From Herbaspirillum sp. RTI4 (GTDB lineage: Bacteria; Pseudomonadota; Gammaproteobacteria; Burkholderiales; Burkholderiaceae_D): a stretch of 64,000 nt of DNA. Under the pieces are notes generated by a model. The model made no database searches. It was not told where the DNA came from and saw only the letters and a list, made by a program, of their open reading frames with translations. Position numbers and translations under genes: made by a program. Of the stretch, positions 29,201 through 37,355 are shown piece by piece. Numbering within the stretch: the stretch's first letter is position 1; each line of letters begins with the position of its first letter. The DNA is taken from NCBI RefSeq assembly GCF_034313965.1, contig NZ_JAVIWQ010000002.1:3472001-3536000 (forward strand), given 5' to 3'.

Positions 29201-30079
29201 TCAGGCGGCGATATCCGCGACGCCGTTACTCAACACCACCTTGTCACGCTCTACTACGCGCGACTGAAAATAGGCGCGTCCGCCGTCTCGCCAGATTTCT
29301 GTTCGTATCGTTTCTCCCGGAAACACGGGTGACGAAAATCGTGCCTGCAAGGATTGCAGGCGCTCTGGCCGATAAGCGCAACAGGTTTTCAAAATTGCGT
29401 GGCAGGTAACGCCATAAGTACCCATGCCATGCAAAATGGGGCGGGGAAATCCGGCCGCAATCGCCGTGGCCGGATCAGCATGCAAAGGATTCATGTCGCT
29501 CGACAAGCGATAGAGCAAGGCCATCTCAGGACGCGTCGGCAAATCACAGGAATAATCCGCTGCACGCGTCGGCATGACCGTGGCTTGTGCCGACAAGACA
29601 TCGCTAGGCTGCCCCTGTTCGCTGAATCCTCCTTCGCTGCGGCAAAACGATATCTGTTCGACAGTCGCCAGCGTGATGCCGGTTTCTTTGTCGATCACCT
29701 TGCGTTCAACCACGACCAGCGCGCCTTTGTCAGCCCCCTTGTCCACGACCGCGATCACACGCGACTGACCGATTACCGTACCGCTGCTGGGCAAGCGATG
29801 ATGCAAACGCACTTTTTGTTCTCCGTGCACTACCTTGCTCAAATTGATACCTGATTCAGGATTGCCCATCCAGAGACCTGGATGTCCCAGAATCACCGCC
29901 ATGCTCGGAAATGTTTGCAAACCATCTTCGTAGACAAAACGCAATTCGTCGGCATCGCTTGAATTTTTCCCGAGACCCAGGCCGAGCGCATACAAAATCG
30001 TGTCTTTTTCGGTATAGCGATGTTCCTGTTCGGGAAACACCCAGTTTTTCAATTTGAAGTAATCAATTGCCATATCCAT
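29201..30079 (-). CDS. Double-hotdog MaoC enoyl-CoA hydratase (MFE-2 hydratase type)
   Basis: 292 residues, starting at the ATG at 30079 or two codons later. The N-terminal hotdog lacks catalytic residues ('YFKLKNWVFPEQEHRYTEKD', 'ALGLGLG' and 'PSMAVILGHPGLWM', as in peroxisomal MFE-2 hydratase). The C-terminal hotdog carries the active motif 'SSDMNPLHADPATAIAAGF' and 'ILHGMGTYGV'. It hydrates trans-2-enoyl-CoA to the (R)-3-hydroxyacyl-CoA, which the neighbouring SDR would oxidise. Confidence 0.92.
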   Translation of the reverse strand: MDMAIDYFKLKNWVFPEQEHRYTEKDTILYALGLGLGKNSSDADELRFVYEDGLQTFPSMAVILGHPGLWMGNPESGINLSKVVHGEQKVRLHHRLPSSGTVIGQSRVIAVVDKGADKGALVVVERKVIDKETGITLATVEQISFCRSEGGFSEQGQPSDVLSAQATVMPTRAADYSCDLPTRPEMALLYRLSSDMNPLHADPATAIAAGFPRPILHGMGTYGVTCHAILKTCCAYRPERLQSLQARFSSPVFPGETIRTEIWRDGGRAYFQSRVVERDKVVLSNGVADIAA

Positions 30080-30156
30080 CCCATCACGATGTCGAGTAAT
30101 GCCGTTTTAAGCCCCGCGTGATCCCGCATTTCTGCGGTGTCCATGTCGGCCTAAGC

Positions 30157-31077
30157 TCAAATCGGGTCCCAGCTAAATACATCGGCGGAACGATCCATGG
30201 CGACGAAATTACTTTTCAATGCCGGCATGGCGTGCTCTGCAATGCTTTCTGGTGTCCATCCTTCGGCCCGATGCACCGAACGCAATGGACGAGGCTGGCT
30301 CATGAGGAAAATTTCATTGTTGCGAACCGTGAATACCTGCGCATTGACGTCACTGGCGCTGTCGCTGGCAAGAAAGACCGCCAGGGGTGCGATCTTGGCC
30401 GGGGTCATGAGCTTGATCTTGTCGACACGGGCCTGCTGAGCCGCATCGTTAATCGGGATCGAACTGATCATCCGGCTCCAGGCAAACGGCGCGATGCAAT
30501 TGGAACGGACATTGAAGCGTTGCATATCGAGTGCAATCGATTTCGATAAGGCAGTCAGCCCGAGTTTCGCTGCCGAATAATTGGCTTGCGCCAAATTGCC
30601 AATCAGACCGGAGGTGGAGGTCATGTGTACTAATGCACCGCTGGCCTGCGCCTTGAAATGCAGCGCTGCTGCCTTGCTCATGTAAAAGGCACCGTACAGA
30701 TGCACCTTGAGAACGGCATCCCATTCATCCGCACTCATTTTATGGAACAGGCTGTCGCGCAAAATTCCGGCGTTGTTGACAACGCAATCGATACGACCGA
30801 AAACATCGACTGCGGTCTCCACGATTCGTGCGGCGCTACTAGCATCGGAAACGCTATCGGTATTGGCAACCGCCTGACCGCCCGCAGCGATGATTTCTTC
30901 CACCACCTGCTGCGCCGGACCTGCACTGAGTCCTTCGCCGCTCAGCGATGCGCCGATGTCATTCACCACTACCCGCGCGCCGTGCTGCGCCATTGCCAAT
31001 GCAATATCGCGACCGATGCCGCCACCTGCACCGGTGACCACGACCACTTTTCCTTCGACGATTTTATGCATTGTCAT
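30157..31077 (-). CDS. Short-chain dehydrogenase, MFE-2 type (R)-3-hydroxyacyl-CoA dehydrogenase
   Basis: 306 residues from the ATG at 31077, with AAGGA before it. Rossmann motif 'VTGAGGGIGRDIALAMAQHGA', 'NNAGILRD' and the catalytic 'YSAAKLGL' with upstream Ser ('TSTSGLIGN'). The C-terminal ~45 residues ('HRAEGWTPESIAEHAMPAL') match the extension of bacterial proteins related to the dehydrogenase part of peroxisomal multifunctional enzyme 2. First gene of the twelve-gene operon, behind the IclR-controlled spacer. Confidence 0.9.
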   Translation of the reverse strand: MTMHKIVEGKVVVVTGAGGGIGRDIALAMAQHGARVVVNDIGASLSGEGLSAGPAQQVVEEIIAAGGQAVANTDSVSDASSAARIVETAVDVFGRIDCVVNNAGILRDSLFHKMSADEWDAVLKVHLYGAFYMSKAAALHFKAQASGALVHMTSTSGLIGNLAQANYSAAKLGLTALSKSIALDMQRFNVRSNCIAPFAWSRMISSIPINDAAQQARVDKIKLMTPAKIAPLAVFLASDSASDVNAQVFTVRNNEIFLMSQPRPLRSVHRAEGWTPESIAEHAMPALKSNFVAMDRSADVFSWDPI

Positions 31078-31238
31078 CCTGTTTTCCTTGATCTTTTTCT
31101 GAATTCGGTTTTTACGTGCTGCTACCAAGCTGAGATTTTTACTCCGCCTTTTTGGTGAGCCACATTGCCTGAAGTGACATCGCGTTTGAATGCATAGTCT
31201 GGAAACGAGGATGGGGTGTCAATAGCAGAGAAAGTAGT

Positions 31239-31255
31239 GTTCCGTACTTCAGAAC
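31239..31255. promoter_or_regulatory. Candidate IclR operator, site 1
   Basis: The sequence GTTCCGTACTTCAGAAC is a partial palindrome (GTTC...GAAC). Its first 11 bases recur as a reverse complement at 31464-31474. It lies 162 bp before the SDR start, suitable for repressing or activating the operon. Confidence 0.55.
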
Positions 31256-31457
31256 CATGATTTATAAAAATGATTTTTTATTGAGGCATTTTTTATCTGA
31301 TGAAAAAAACAAGAAATGATCAATCGAAAAATTGTGCATGTGCAGCATACTTTGCCTCTACAGAGGCGGCATTGTCGATATTTCGCGCTCAATAATGTAC
31401 TTTTATGATTTTAAAAATGCTTATATTTTTTCTGATTAAATAATTTTTCAGCACGAC

Positions 31458-31474
31458 ATTCCAAAGTACGGAAC
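31458..31474. promoter_or_regulatory. Candidate IclR operator, site 2
   Basis: ATTCCAAAGTACGGAAC, whose reverse complement shares GTTCCGTACTT with site 1. The centre-to-centre distance is about 219 bp. It lies on the iclR side of the spacer, 222 bp before the first iclR start. Confidence 0.55.
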
Positions 31475-31695
31475 GATGTTTGATGTTAGATTGACGCAGC
31501 CGATCATGTGCTGCATGGTCTCTGGCAAGACAATTACAAGATCACGAAAAAAGTCACAAAAATCCCTCAGCGCAACCAGCCAATATTGGTTTTCGAGGAA
31601 AGAAAAAATATGCGACTTTCAGGAAATGAAGATGGGCGCGCCGGTGACATTCACTGCCTGGCAAAAGTATCCCCATCTCACGGCAGGTCCTCATC

Positions 31696-32583
31696 ATGAG
31701 CGACCTCATCAGCACCCGCAACAAAGCGCTTGTACGTCGGGCGGCGATTCGTCCGGTGGATGTGCGCATCGTCTTGCGGGCTCCACGCGCCCCTTACCGC
31801 GAGCAGGCATCTACAGATAACGGAAAACTGATTGCCCCGATTGTGCGCGGCTTTGCCGTGCTTGATGCCTTCCTCGAACAGGATCAATGGCTGGCCAATG
31901 GCGATATCGCCGAACGCACTGCCATACCAAAGGCAACCGTCTCGCGGCTGACGCGCACGCTGACAGAACTCGGTTATCTGACGCATTCGGATTTATTGAA
32001 AAAATATAGGCTGGCGTCGGCCGTGCTCGATCTTGGTTATGCCGCCATGGCCGATACCGATGTGGTATCTCTGGCACGGGGATTGATGCAGGAGTTTGCC
32101 GACGTCAACGGCGTCTACGTTGCGCTCGCCGGACGGGATGGCCTCGACATGATTTTGTTTGAGAACTGTCATAGCTCCTCCACACTCGCCACGATCGCTC
32201 TCGGCGTTGGCGAGCATATGCCGATTGCCGCGTCGCCCTTAGGCTGGGCCTTACTGGCCGGTTTGCCGAATACGGAAAGGACCTATCTGCTGGACCGCAT
32301 ACGACCGCATCACAAACGTGATCTGTGGATGCTGTTGCGGCAACGCATTGACGAAGCAGCTGATCAGGTGGCTGAAAAAGGGTATTGCTCCTCCACCGGA
32401 GACTGGGGTGCGGACATTACTGTCGTCGCTGCACCATTACATATTGCCGGCCGCTTGCCGATGGCCCTGGTATGCGCCGGTTCACCGCGGCTAACACCGC
32501 AGACCCGGCTGGATGAACAATTGGGCCGCAAGCTGGTGACACTGATCCATCAGCTCAAGAAAAATGCTGCCGTACAAGCCTAA
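31696..32583 (+). CDS. IclR-family transcriptional regulator (first of tandem pair)
   Basis: 295 residues with an N-terminal extension of about 45 residues rich in Arg. The HTH follows: 'IVRGFAVLDAFLEQDQWLANGDIAERTAIPKATVSRLTRTLTELGYL'. The effector domain has 'MILFENCHSSSTLATIALGVGEHMPIAASPLGWALLAG' and 'EKGYCSSTGDWGADITVVAAPL', the usual IclR small-molecule pocket. It is divergent from the acyl-CoA operon and is probably its controller, using a pathway acid or CoA ester as effector. The second iclR starts 9 bp after its stop. Confidence 0.9.
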   Translation: MSDLISTRNKALVRRAAIRPVDVRIVLRAPRAPYREQASTDNGKLIAPIVRGFAVLDAFLEQDQWLANGDIAERTAIPKATVSRLTRTLTELGYLTHSDLLKKYRLASAVLDLGYAAMADTDVVSLARGLMQEFADVNGVYVALAGRDGLDMILFENCHSSSTLATIALGVGEHMPIAASPLGWALLAGLPNTERTYLLDRIRPHHKRDLWMLLRQRIDEAADQVAEKGYCSSTGDWGADITVVAAPLHIAGRLPMALVCAGSPRLTPQTRLDEQLGRKLVTLIHQLKKNAAVQA

Positions 32584-32592
32584 GAAAGCAAC

Positions 32593-33471
32593 ATGAAAGC
32601 CATCCTTCCGATCAAAAAAACAATCAAGAAAACGGCTTTGACAGCACCAGAGACAACAGATCGGTTTTCCGTACGCGACCAAGATGCCGCACCAGGAAGC
32701 AGCACCGCAACACATACACTGGAGCGGGCGCTAGGTGTATTGAAAGCATTTCGCGGCAGTCCGAAACCTCTGGCGCATGCGGAGTTAGTACGCCGCACCG
32801 GTTACTCCAAAGCCTCGATATCGCGGGTGGCGGCCACACTGGTCGCACTCGGTTATCTGGACCGCGCACCCGACGGCGTGCGCTTTCAAATCGGCGTGCG
32901 TGGTTTGCGTATCGGTCACCGTTATTTATCCAACAGCCCGATTACACGGCAAGCAAAACCGCTCATGCAAGCGCTGGCTGACGAACATAATATGTCGATC
33001 GGTCTGGCTGTGGCGAACCAGCTCGACATGATTTATATCGAATACTGCAACAGCAGCAGCATAGCCACTCTGCGCCTTGGTGTGGGCCGTACGGTGCCAA
33101 TGGAGTTGAGCGCTATCGGCAGAACTTATGTCTGGATGCAATCACCGACACATCGGCAGCGTCTGTTGTTCAATATCCTGAAGAAAATCGGATCACACGG
33201 ACCGGCAGTCGTCGCCAAAATGGAAGAGGCATTTGAAGACCTCGAACGCTATGGTTACTGCATCGCAGCGGGTGAATATCAGCGCGACACGTTTGCCGTC
33301 AGTGTCCCGGTTTTTTTAGGTGATCCTCCGGTACCGATGGCACTCAATTGCAGCGCTGTCTCTTACATGCCGGACGTAGAAAACATCCGAAAGGTGTTAG
33401 TCCCTTCTTTGCAGAACGCTGCTGAAAAATTGAAAATTGCGCTTTCCTCGGTTGATAGCGCATTATTCTAA
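32593..33471 (+). CDS. IclR-family transcriptional regulator (second of tandem pair)
   Basis: 292 residues. HTH 'TLERALGVLKAFRGSPKPLAHAELVRRTGYSKASISRVAATLVALGYLDR' and effector domain 'YIEYCNSSSIATLRLGVGRTVPMELSAIGRTYVW' and 'GYCIAAGEYQRDTFAVSVPV'. It is clearly paralogous to the gene in front but diverged. The two may form a heteromer or respond to different intermediates. No separate promoter fits in the 9-bp gap. Confidence 0.9.
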   Translation: MKAILPIKKTIKKTALTAPETTDRFSVRDQDAAPGSSTATHTLERALGVLKAFRGSPKPLAHAELVRRTGYSKASISRVAATLVALGYLDRAPDGVRFQIGVRGLRIGHRYLSNSPITRQAKPLMQALADEHNMSIGLAVANQLDMIYIEYCNSSSIATLRLGVGRTVPMELSAIGRTYVWMQSPTHRQRLLFNILKKIGSHGPAVVAKMEEAFEDLERYGYCIAAGEYQRDTFAVSVPVFLGDPPVPMALNCSAVSYMPDVENIRKVLVPSLQNAAEKLKIALSSVDSALF

Positions 33472-33685
33472 AAATCGGCTGTCGATTCACCAGATAGCAT
33501 CAACTACACCTCCTTCAAGTCAGTTCTACCCTCCCCAGACACCTTGTCATGAACTGAACACATGATGCGTCCATTATGTGTGTGAGCAGCTATTTACCGC
33601 GCATCCATAGCGCCAATAGCATCGCCATGCTGACCGGGTACGTTAGAATGGCGTCACTAAATCCTTCATTACGGTCCATAAAAAT

Positions 33686-34225
33686 ATGAACAGAAATCGT
33701 TACCATCCCGCCTCCGTTTTTTTCCACTGGATGATTTTTTTATTATTCGTTATCGCTCTGGCCGTGATTGAATATCGCGGCGACGTACCAAAGGGCGATC
33801 CGCTCAGAGATACCCTGCGCACCATCCACATGATGACGGGTCAGCTGGTGTTTCTGTTTGCCGCGTTCCGTATCGCAGCACGATTCCGATTCGGTGTGCC
33901 CGCGGCGCTACCAGGTCCCCGCTGGCAAACATGGAGCGGCGAAGCGGTTCACATTTTGTTGTATGTCATCATGTTCGCGCTGCCAATCACCGGCGTCCTG
34001 TTCACTCAGGCTGGCGGCAGGGACGTCTCCTTTTTCGGCCTGATTCTGCCGCAGCTGATCTCGCCGGATGCAGCGCTCAAGGAAAGTATCCGGGATATCC
34101 ATGAACTCATAGGCAATGCGGTGTATTACGTTGTCGGCTTGCACGCACTGGCCGCCCTGTGGCACCACTTCATCCGCAAGGACAGCACCCTGCGCCGGAT
34201 GCTCAATTTCACTGGTAAAGATTGA
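33686..34225 (+). CDS. Cytochrome b561 (CybB-type)
   Basis: 179 residues, four membrane helices. Conserved His residues sit in 'RYHPASVFFHW', 'TIHMMTGQLVF', 'AVHILLYVIMFALPITGVL' and 'DIHELIGNAVYYVVGLHALAALWHHF', which is the two-haem ligand pattern of bacterial cytochrome b561. It is a quinone-linked inner-membrane electron carrier, possibly superoxide:ubiquinone oxidoreductase as shown for the E. coli relative. It overlaps or abuts the next gene. The 214 bp in front hold no recognised element. Confidence 0.9.
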   Translation: MNRNRYHPASVFFHWMIFLLFVIALAVIEYRGDVPKGDPLRDTLRTIHMMTGQLVFLFAAFRIAARFRFGVPAALPGPRWQTWSGEAVHILLYVIMFALPITGVLFTQAGGRDVSFFGLILPQLISPDAALKESIRDIHELIGNAVYYVVGLHALAALWHHFIRKDSTLRRMLNFTGKD

Positions 34226-34263
34226 GTCGCTTTTCCGTATCTAAGAGGTGGCGCATTGGCTTT

Positions 34264-35139
34264 ATGCGTCATCTTATGCATCCCTTTCTGCGACTCATTC
34301 TTACCTTACGCCAGTCCATGCTGATCAAACGAAAATCAATAGAAGCGCAAGCCAACACCAAAGCCGGGCCAGGCACACGTCAGCGTGAAAAAAAACCGGC
34401 CGTGCGACGCAAGGCTAAGTTTGCGCCTGTCACACTGTCAGAGTCGGATGGGGTGCGCTATTTGCATTTCGGTACTGAATGGGTGCAAGGCGCGATGCGC
34501 ATGCGCAAACCCGACTGGCTGGAACTTGAATATGCACAGCAGATGATGGCCTGGATGCTGTTCAATCCAACTCCGCTCCATATCGTGCAGCTAGGACTAG
34601 GCACTGGCGCGCTGAGCAAATTCAGCCTGCGCCAGTTTCCCGAAGCGCGCATCACGGCAGTCGAACTCAACCCTGCGGTCGTTGCCATCTGCGAAATGAT
34701 GTTCAAGCTGCCCATCGACGATGAACGGCTGGCCGTCCTGGAAATGGACGCGCAAGATTTTGTCGATGACGAGAACAACCATGGCACTATCGATGCACTA
34801 CAGGTCGATCTTTACGACGCTACCGCGCGCGGCCCGGTGCTCGACAGCGCCGAGTTCTACACCGCCTGCGCGAATTGCCTCACCGAGGACGGCATCATGA
34901 CGGTCAACCTGTTCGGCGACCATCCCAGTTATGCCAAGAATCTGAAAGCCATGCGCTTTGCCTTCCCGCAGGTCATCAGCCTGCCCGAAGTCCATGACGG
35001 CAATATCATTGCCATCGCCTTCAAAAAACGTCACCCACTGGATTTCACCGCGTTGTATGAACGCGCAAAGGAGATTCAGGCCGCCACCAAACTACCGACC
35101 AAATCCTGGGTCAATGGCATGAAAACAGCCGAGGGGTAA
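34264..35139 (+). CDS. Spermidine synthase-like methyltransferase-fold protein
   Basis: 291 residues from the ATG at 34264. ATGs at 34276 and 34318 are equally possible, and the open frame begins at a TTG at 34222 overlapping the b561 gene. The Rossmann core reads 'LHIVQLGLGTGALSKFSLRQF', 'ITAVELNPAVVAICEMMF' and 'LEMDAQDFVDDENNHGTIDALQVDLYDA', as in spermidine synthases (SpeE) and related orphan proteins. The Asp/Tyr residues that bind putrescine are not obvious and the N-terminal beta domain is reduced, so true polyamine synthesis is doubtful. Many betaproteobacterial genomes carry such a SpeE-like protein of unknown substrate. Confidence 0.8.
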   Translation: MRHLMHPFLRLILTLRQSMLIKRKSIEAQANTKAGPGTRQREKKPAVRRKAKFAPVTLSESDGVRYLHFGTEWVQGAMRMRKPDWLELEYAQQMMAWMLFNPTPLHIVQLGLGTGALSKFSLRQFPEARITAVELNPAVVAICEMMFKLPIDDERLAVLEMDAQDFVDDENNHGTIDALQVDLYDATARGPVLDSAEFYTACANCLTEDGIMTVNLFGDHPSYAKNLKAMRFAFPQVISLPEVHDGNIIAIAFKKRHPLDFTALYERAKEIQAATKLPTKSWVNGMKTAEG

Positions 35140-35250
35140 CGCTCCCGCAATGAAAAACGCTTTTTCTCCCGTTTTCTTAAGAAAATTACCGCTAGAGAAG
35201 ATGAAGTCCTAGCGCAGACGGTCAAGAGCCGCTATAATTCGTCCCCTGTT

Positions 35251-35326
35251 GGGGCGTTAGCTCAGCTGGTAGAGCAGCGGACTCTTAATCCGTAGGTCGA
35301 CAGTTCGAATCTGTCACGCCCCACCA
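35251..35326 (+). tRNA. tRNA-Lys (anticodon CTT)
   Basis: A full cloverleaf with acceptor GGGGCGT/ACGCCCC, D-loop AGCTCAGCTGGTAGAGC, anticodon stem-loop GCGGA-CTCTTAA-TCCGT giving anticodon CTT, T-arm with GTTCGAATC and encoded CCA. A TATAAT -10 box lies at 35233-35238. A terminator follows 15 bp downstream, so it is a single tRNA unit. Confidence 0.95.
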
Positions 35327-35340
35327 ACAGTATTCGATCG

Positions 35341-35377
35341 AAAAAAGGACTTGGCTTAATGGCTCAGTCCTTTTTTT
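35341..35377 (+). terminator. Terminator of tRNA-Lys
   Basis: AAAAAAGGACT (35341-35351) pairs with AGTCC plus a run of seven T (35366-35377), loop of 14 nt. It lies directly after the tRNA. Confidence 0.8.
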
Positions 35378-35601
35378 ACGACCAGTAATTTCAGGGGTGT
35401 GCATTTTCCGCCCTCTACGGCTTTTTCTTCTGCGCTATCATGCCGACCGCCTCTGTCAGCCTGTCTGTTAAAAGGCAGCAGTAGCGCTTAGTGGATACGA
35501 CCCAGACATCTTTTCACCTGCGCTGCCATGGCGTCCCGAAAGGACCCATAATGCTGCTCTTGCGATGCCAGCCCGCGTCGAATCTATATTGAGCCGCTCC
35601 C

Positions 35602-36021
35602 ATGCAAGATCCAACACCGCCCGCCATCGACATTCAACCGACACGCCCGTGGATAAACCTGTCCACCACCTATGACGTGGAAGCCTGGATCGACAATTAC
35701 AATCGCGATCTGCAACAAGCCGTCAAAAATGACAAGCTCAAAGGGTATGGGATTTGCTTTTTGCTGGAGCTGGGGGGTGAAGTCTATCTTCACACCACGT
35801 CGGAAGGAGATATCTTGCTCGACGTCAGCGAGGAAGCCGCTTGGATAGGCCCAGTGATAACGGCGGCAACCGCAGTGGCAGCGCCCTCATCATCGAACTG
35901 GGCACTGCCGGGACATACGCTGACACAACTCATATTAGGCTTGAGCGGAATGATTGCCGCCACCCGCATCGTTGTCAGCCACACCTACAAAACATCAAAA
36001 AGCTGGCCGCAGCACTATTGA
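35602..36021 (+). CDS. Hypothetical protein
   Basis: 139 residues, not recognised. The N-terminal half is acidic and soluble ('TTYDVEAWIDNYNRDLQQAV' and 'GYGICFLLELGGEVYLHTT') and looks like genuine coding. The C-terminal half is hydrophobic in this frame. The -1 alternative frame (35841-36113) gives a helix-like stretch 'NIKKLAAALLKAIAAKPDW', so a frameshift near 35840 is possible. Which frame is right cannot be settled here. The 224 bp before it (35378-35601) show nothing else. Confidence 0.4.
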   Translation: MQDPTPPAIDIQPTRPWINLSTTYDVEAWIDNYNRDLQQAVKNDKLKGYGICFLLELGGEVYLHTTSEGDILLDVSEEAAWIGPVITAATAVAAPSSSNWALPGHTLTQLILGLSGMIAATRIVVSHTYKTSKSWPQHY

Positions 36022-36058
36022 AGGCAATCGCCGCGAAGCCAGACTGGCTGCCTCATCC

Positions 36059-36199
36059 TTACTCAGATTTCGGCTTGGTATTGCGCTCACGGCGTGCATC
36101 GGCATCACGTTGAGATTTTTTTTCAAACTCAGTACGTTCGCACGCGCACAGCACAAATGCGATGCAGGCGACCAGCGCCAAAACAATAGATCGTTTCAT
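36059..36199 (-). CDS. Small putative lipoprotein
   Basis: 46 residues from the ATG at 36199, which has AGGGAGA in front. 'MKRSIVLALVACIAFVLCAC' is a lipoprotein-type signal with a Cys at the cleavage site. The mature ~27 residues are highly charged (RTEFEKKSQRDADARRER). It lies downstream of the ParB-like gene on the same strand. Function unknown. Many annotations miss genes of this size. Confidence 0.6.
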   Translation of the reverse strand: MKRSIVLALVACIAFVLCACERTEFEKKSQRDADARRERNTKPKSE

Positions 36200-36254
36200 T
36201 ATGTCTCCCTTTGTCTGTTTATACACCCTCGCCTGCGAATAATCGCGGCAGGCT

Positions 36255-37061
36255 TTATTGCCCGCTACGCGCCTCGGAAAGCGCAATAGTCAGATGCTGC
36301 ACCTTCTTTTTCAGCTGATCGCGCTCTTCGGTCAGTTCAGCCACAGCGTTCGTCAAACGGAAAATTTCGATTTGCTCGGGTGTGGCATCGTCCGGCGGAG
36401 CCTCTGGAGCGGGCTTAGGTGGCAAGCGCGCCTCGCGCACCTGCCTTGCGGCCTGACGTAATTCCTTCTTGCCGCCAGCCACCGCCGCGATCTGCTCTTC
36501 GTTCGACAAGGACGCCACTGCCGCCGCCGCATTAATCGAGATCACTCCCGATTTCACCGCGCCCACCAGTTCAGGCGCCGCGGTCTTCTGAATTTTTTCG
36601 ATTTGACCCAGTGTCGCGCTACTCACCCGCGCGGCGCGTGCCACCGCTTCACGCGTCAACGGCGGCTCACTGCCAGACTTGTCTGCTGCATCCCCTGCCG
36701 GCTCGGCAGAAGACCGCTGGGCTTGCGTCTGCGCTGCGCGTGCCGACACTATTTCTTTCTTACGCAACGCCAGCACGCCGCGTTGAAAATCCGATACACT
36801 GCGGCGACCAAGATGGTTATCAATCATCCACAAATGCACATCGTCCAGCGATTGGAAAGTGTGATTCTGCATCGTGTTGAAGGGTATCTGATGCTTCTGG
36901 CAGATACCGTAACGGTTATGTCCATCGACCAGAAGATCGCCCCACAACACCAGCGCATCACGGCACCCTTCCGTCAACAAACTGCGTTCCAGAGCCGCGA
37001 ATTCGTCTCCGGTCAAAGGATCGATATAGGCGCGGAGGTCTTCGTTAATAGTAATGGTCAT
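36255..37061 (-). CDS. ParB/Spo0J-like nuclease-domain protein
   Basis: 268 residues. The N-terminal ParB-like region has 'RSLLTEGCRDALVLWGDLLVDGHNRYGICQKH', where the DGHNR box is the CTPase/nuclease signature of ParB-like domains. A helix-turn-helix-like middle ('TREAVARAARVSSATLGQIEKIQ') and a C-terminal leucine-rich coiled coil ('LTNAVAELTEERDQLKKKVQHL') follow. It is not beside a parA gene, so it is probably not the chromosome-segregation ParB but a plasmid- or phage-derived regulator. The gene lies 0.9 kb from tRNA-Lys, a common integration target, though no integrase is seen. Confidence 0.75.
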   Translation of the reverse strand: MTITINEDLRAYIDPLTGDEFAALERSLLTEGCRDALVLWGDLLVDGHNRYGICQKHQIPFNTMQNHTFQSLDDVHLWMIDNHLGRRSVSDFQRGVLALRKKEIVSARAAQTQAQRSSAEPAGDAADKSGSEPPLTREAVARAARVSSATLGQIEKIQKTAAPELVGAVKSGVISINAAAAVASLSNEEQIAAVAGGKKELRQAARQVREARLPPKPAPEAPPDDATPEQIEIFRLTNAVAELTEERDQLKKKVQHLTIALSEARSGQ

Positions 37062-37302
37062 GGTCCAGAGGAAAATAAAAAGATAGCGACAACAGTGTAC
37101 GCAACGCTGACGTTATACGCCACACGACACGCAGGTATTTGAGTGATTGCCAAAAATCAACATGTGATCAACATACAATCAACACACGAATTTCACCAAC
37201 GCTCTAATCATCCATCATCCGCCAACCACATTACCGATACCCATTTCAGAAATCCTGCGCACAAGGCCTCTTCTGCGCATTCACTCAAGCACTGAAATAC
37301 AC

Positions 37303-37333
37303 AAAAAAAACGGCCGTCAGATCCTGACGGCCG
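37303..37333 (-). terminator. Terminator of the MHS transporter transcript
   Basis: Perfect 10-bp stem CGGCCGTCAG / CTGACGGCCG (37311-37320 and 37324-37333) with a 3-nt loop. Read leftward it is followed by eight T. It lies 22 bp after the transporter stop. Confidence 0.92.
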
Positions 37334-37355
37334 CATGCACATCAACACAAATGGA

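Larger units (their letters stand above)
31078..31695. other. Divergent regulatory spacer between the catabolic operon and the iclR pair
   Basis: 618 bp, the longest non-coding stretch of the left half. Bases 31260-31460 are AT-rich. It contains two related 17-bp sites in opposite orientation (31239-31255 and 31458-31474). Short open frames at 31476-31820 have no ribosome-binding site or recognisable content. Confidence 0.6.

Noticed and set aside
31476..31820. 114-codon frame in the iclR spacer
   Set aside because: No ribosome-binding site, overlaps the iclR start and has no recognisable sequence.
35172..35185. TTTTCTTAAGAAAA palindrome before tRNA-Lys
   Set aside because: Too short and AT-only to call a terminator or operator.
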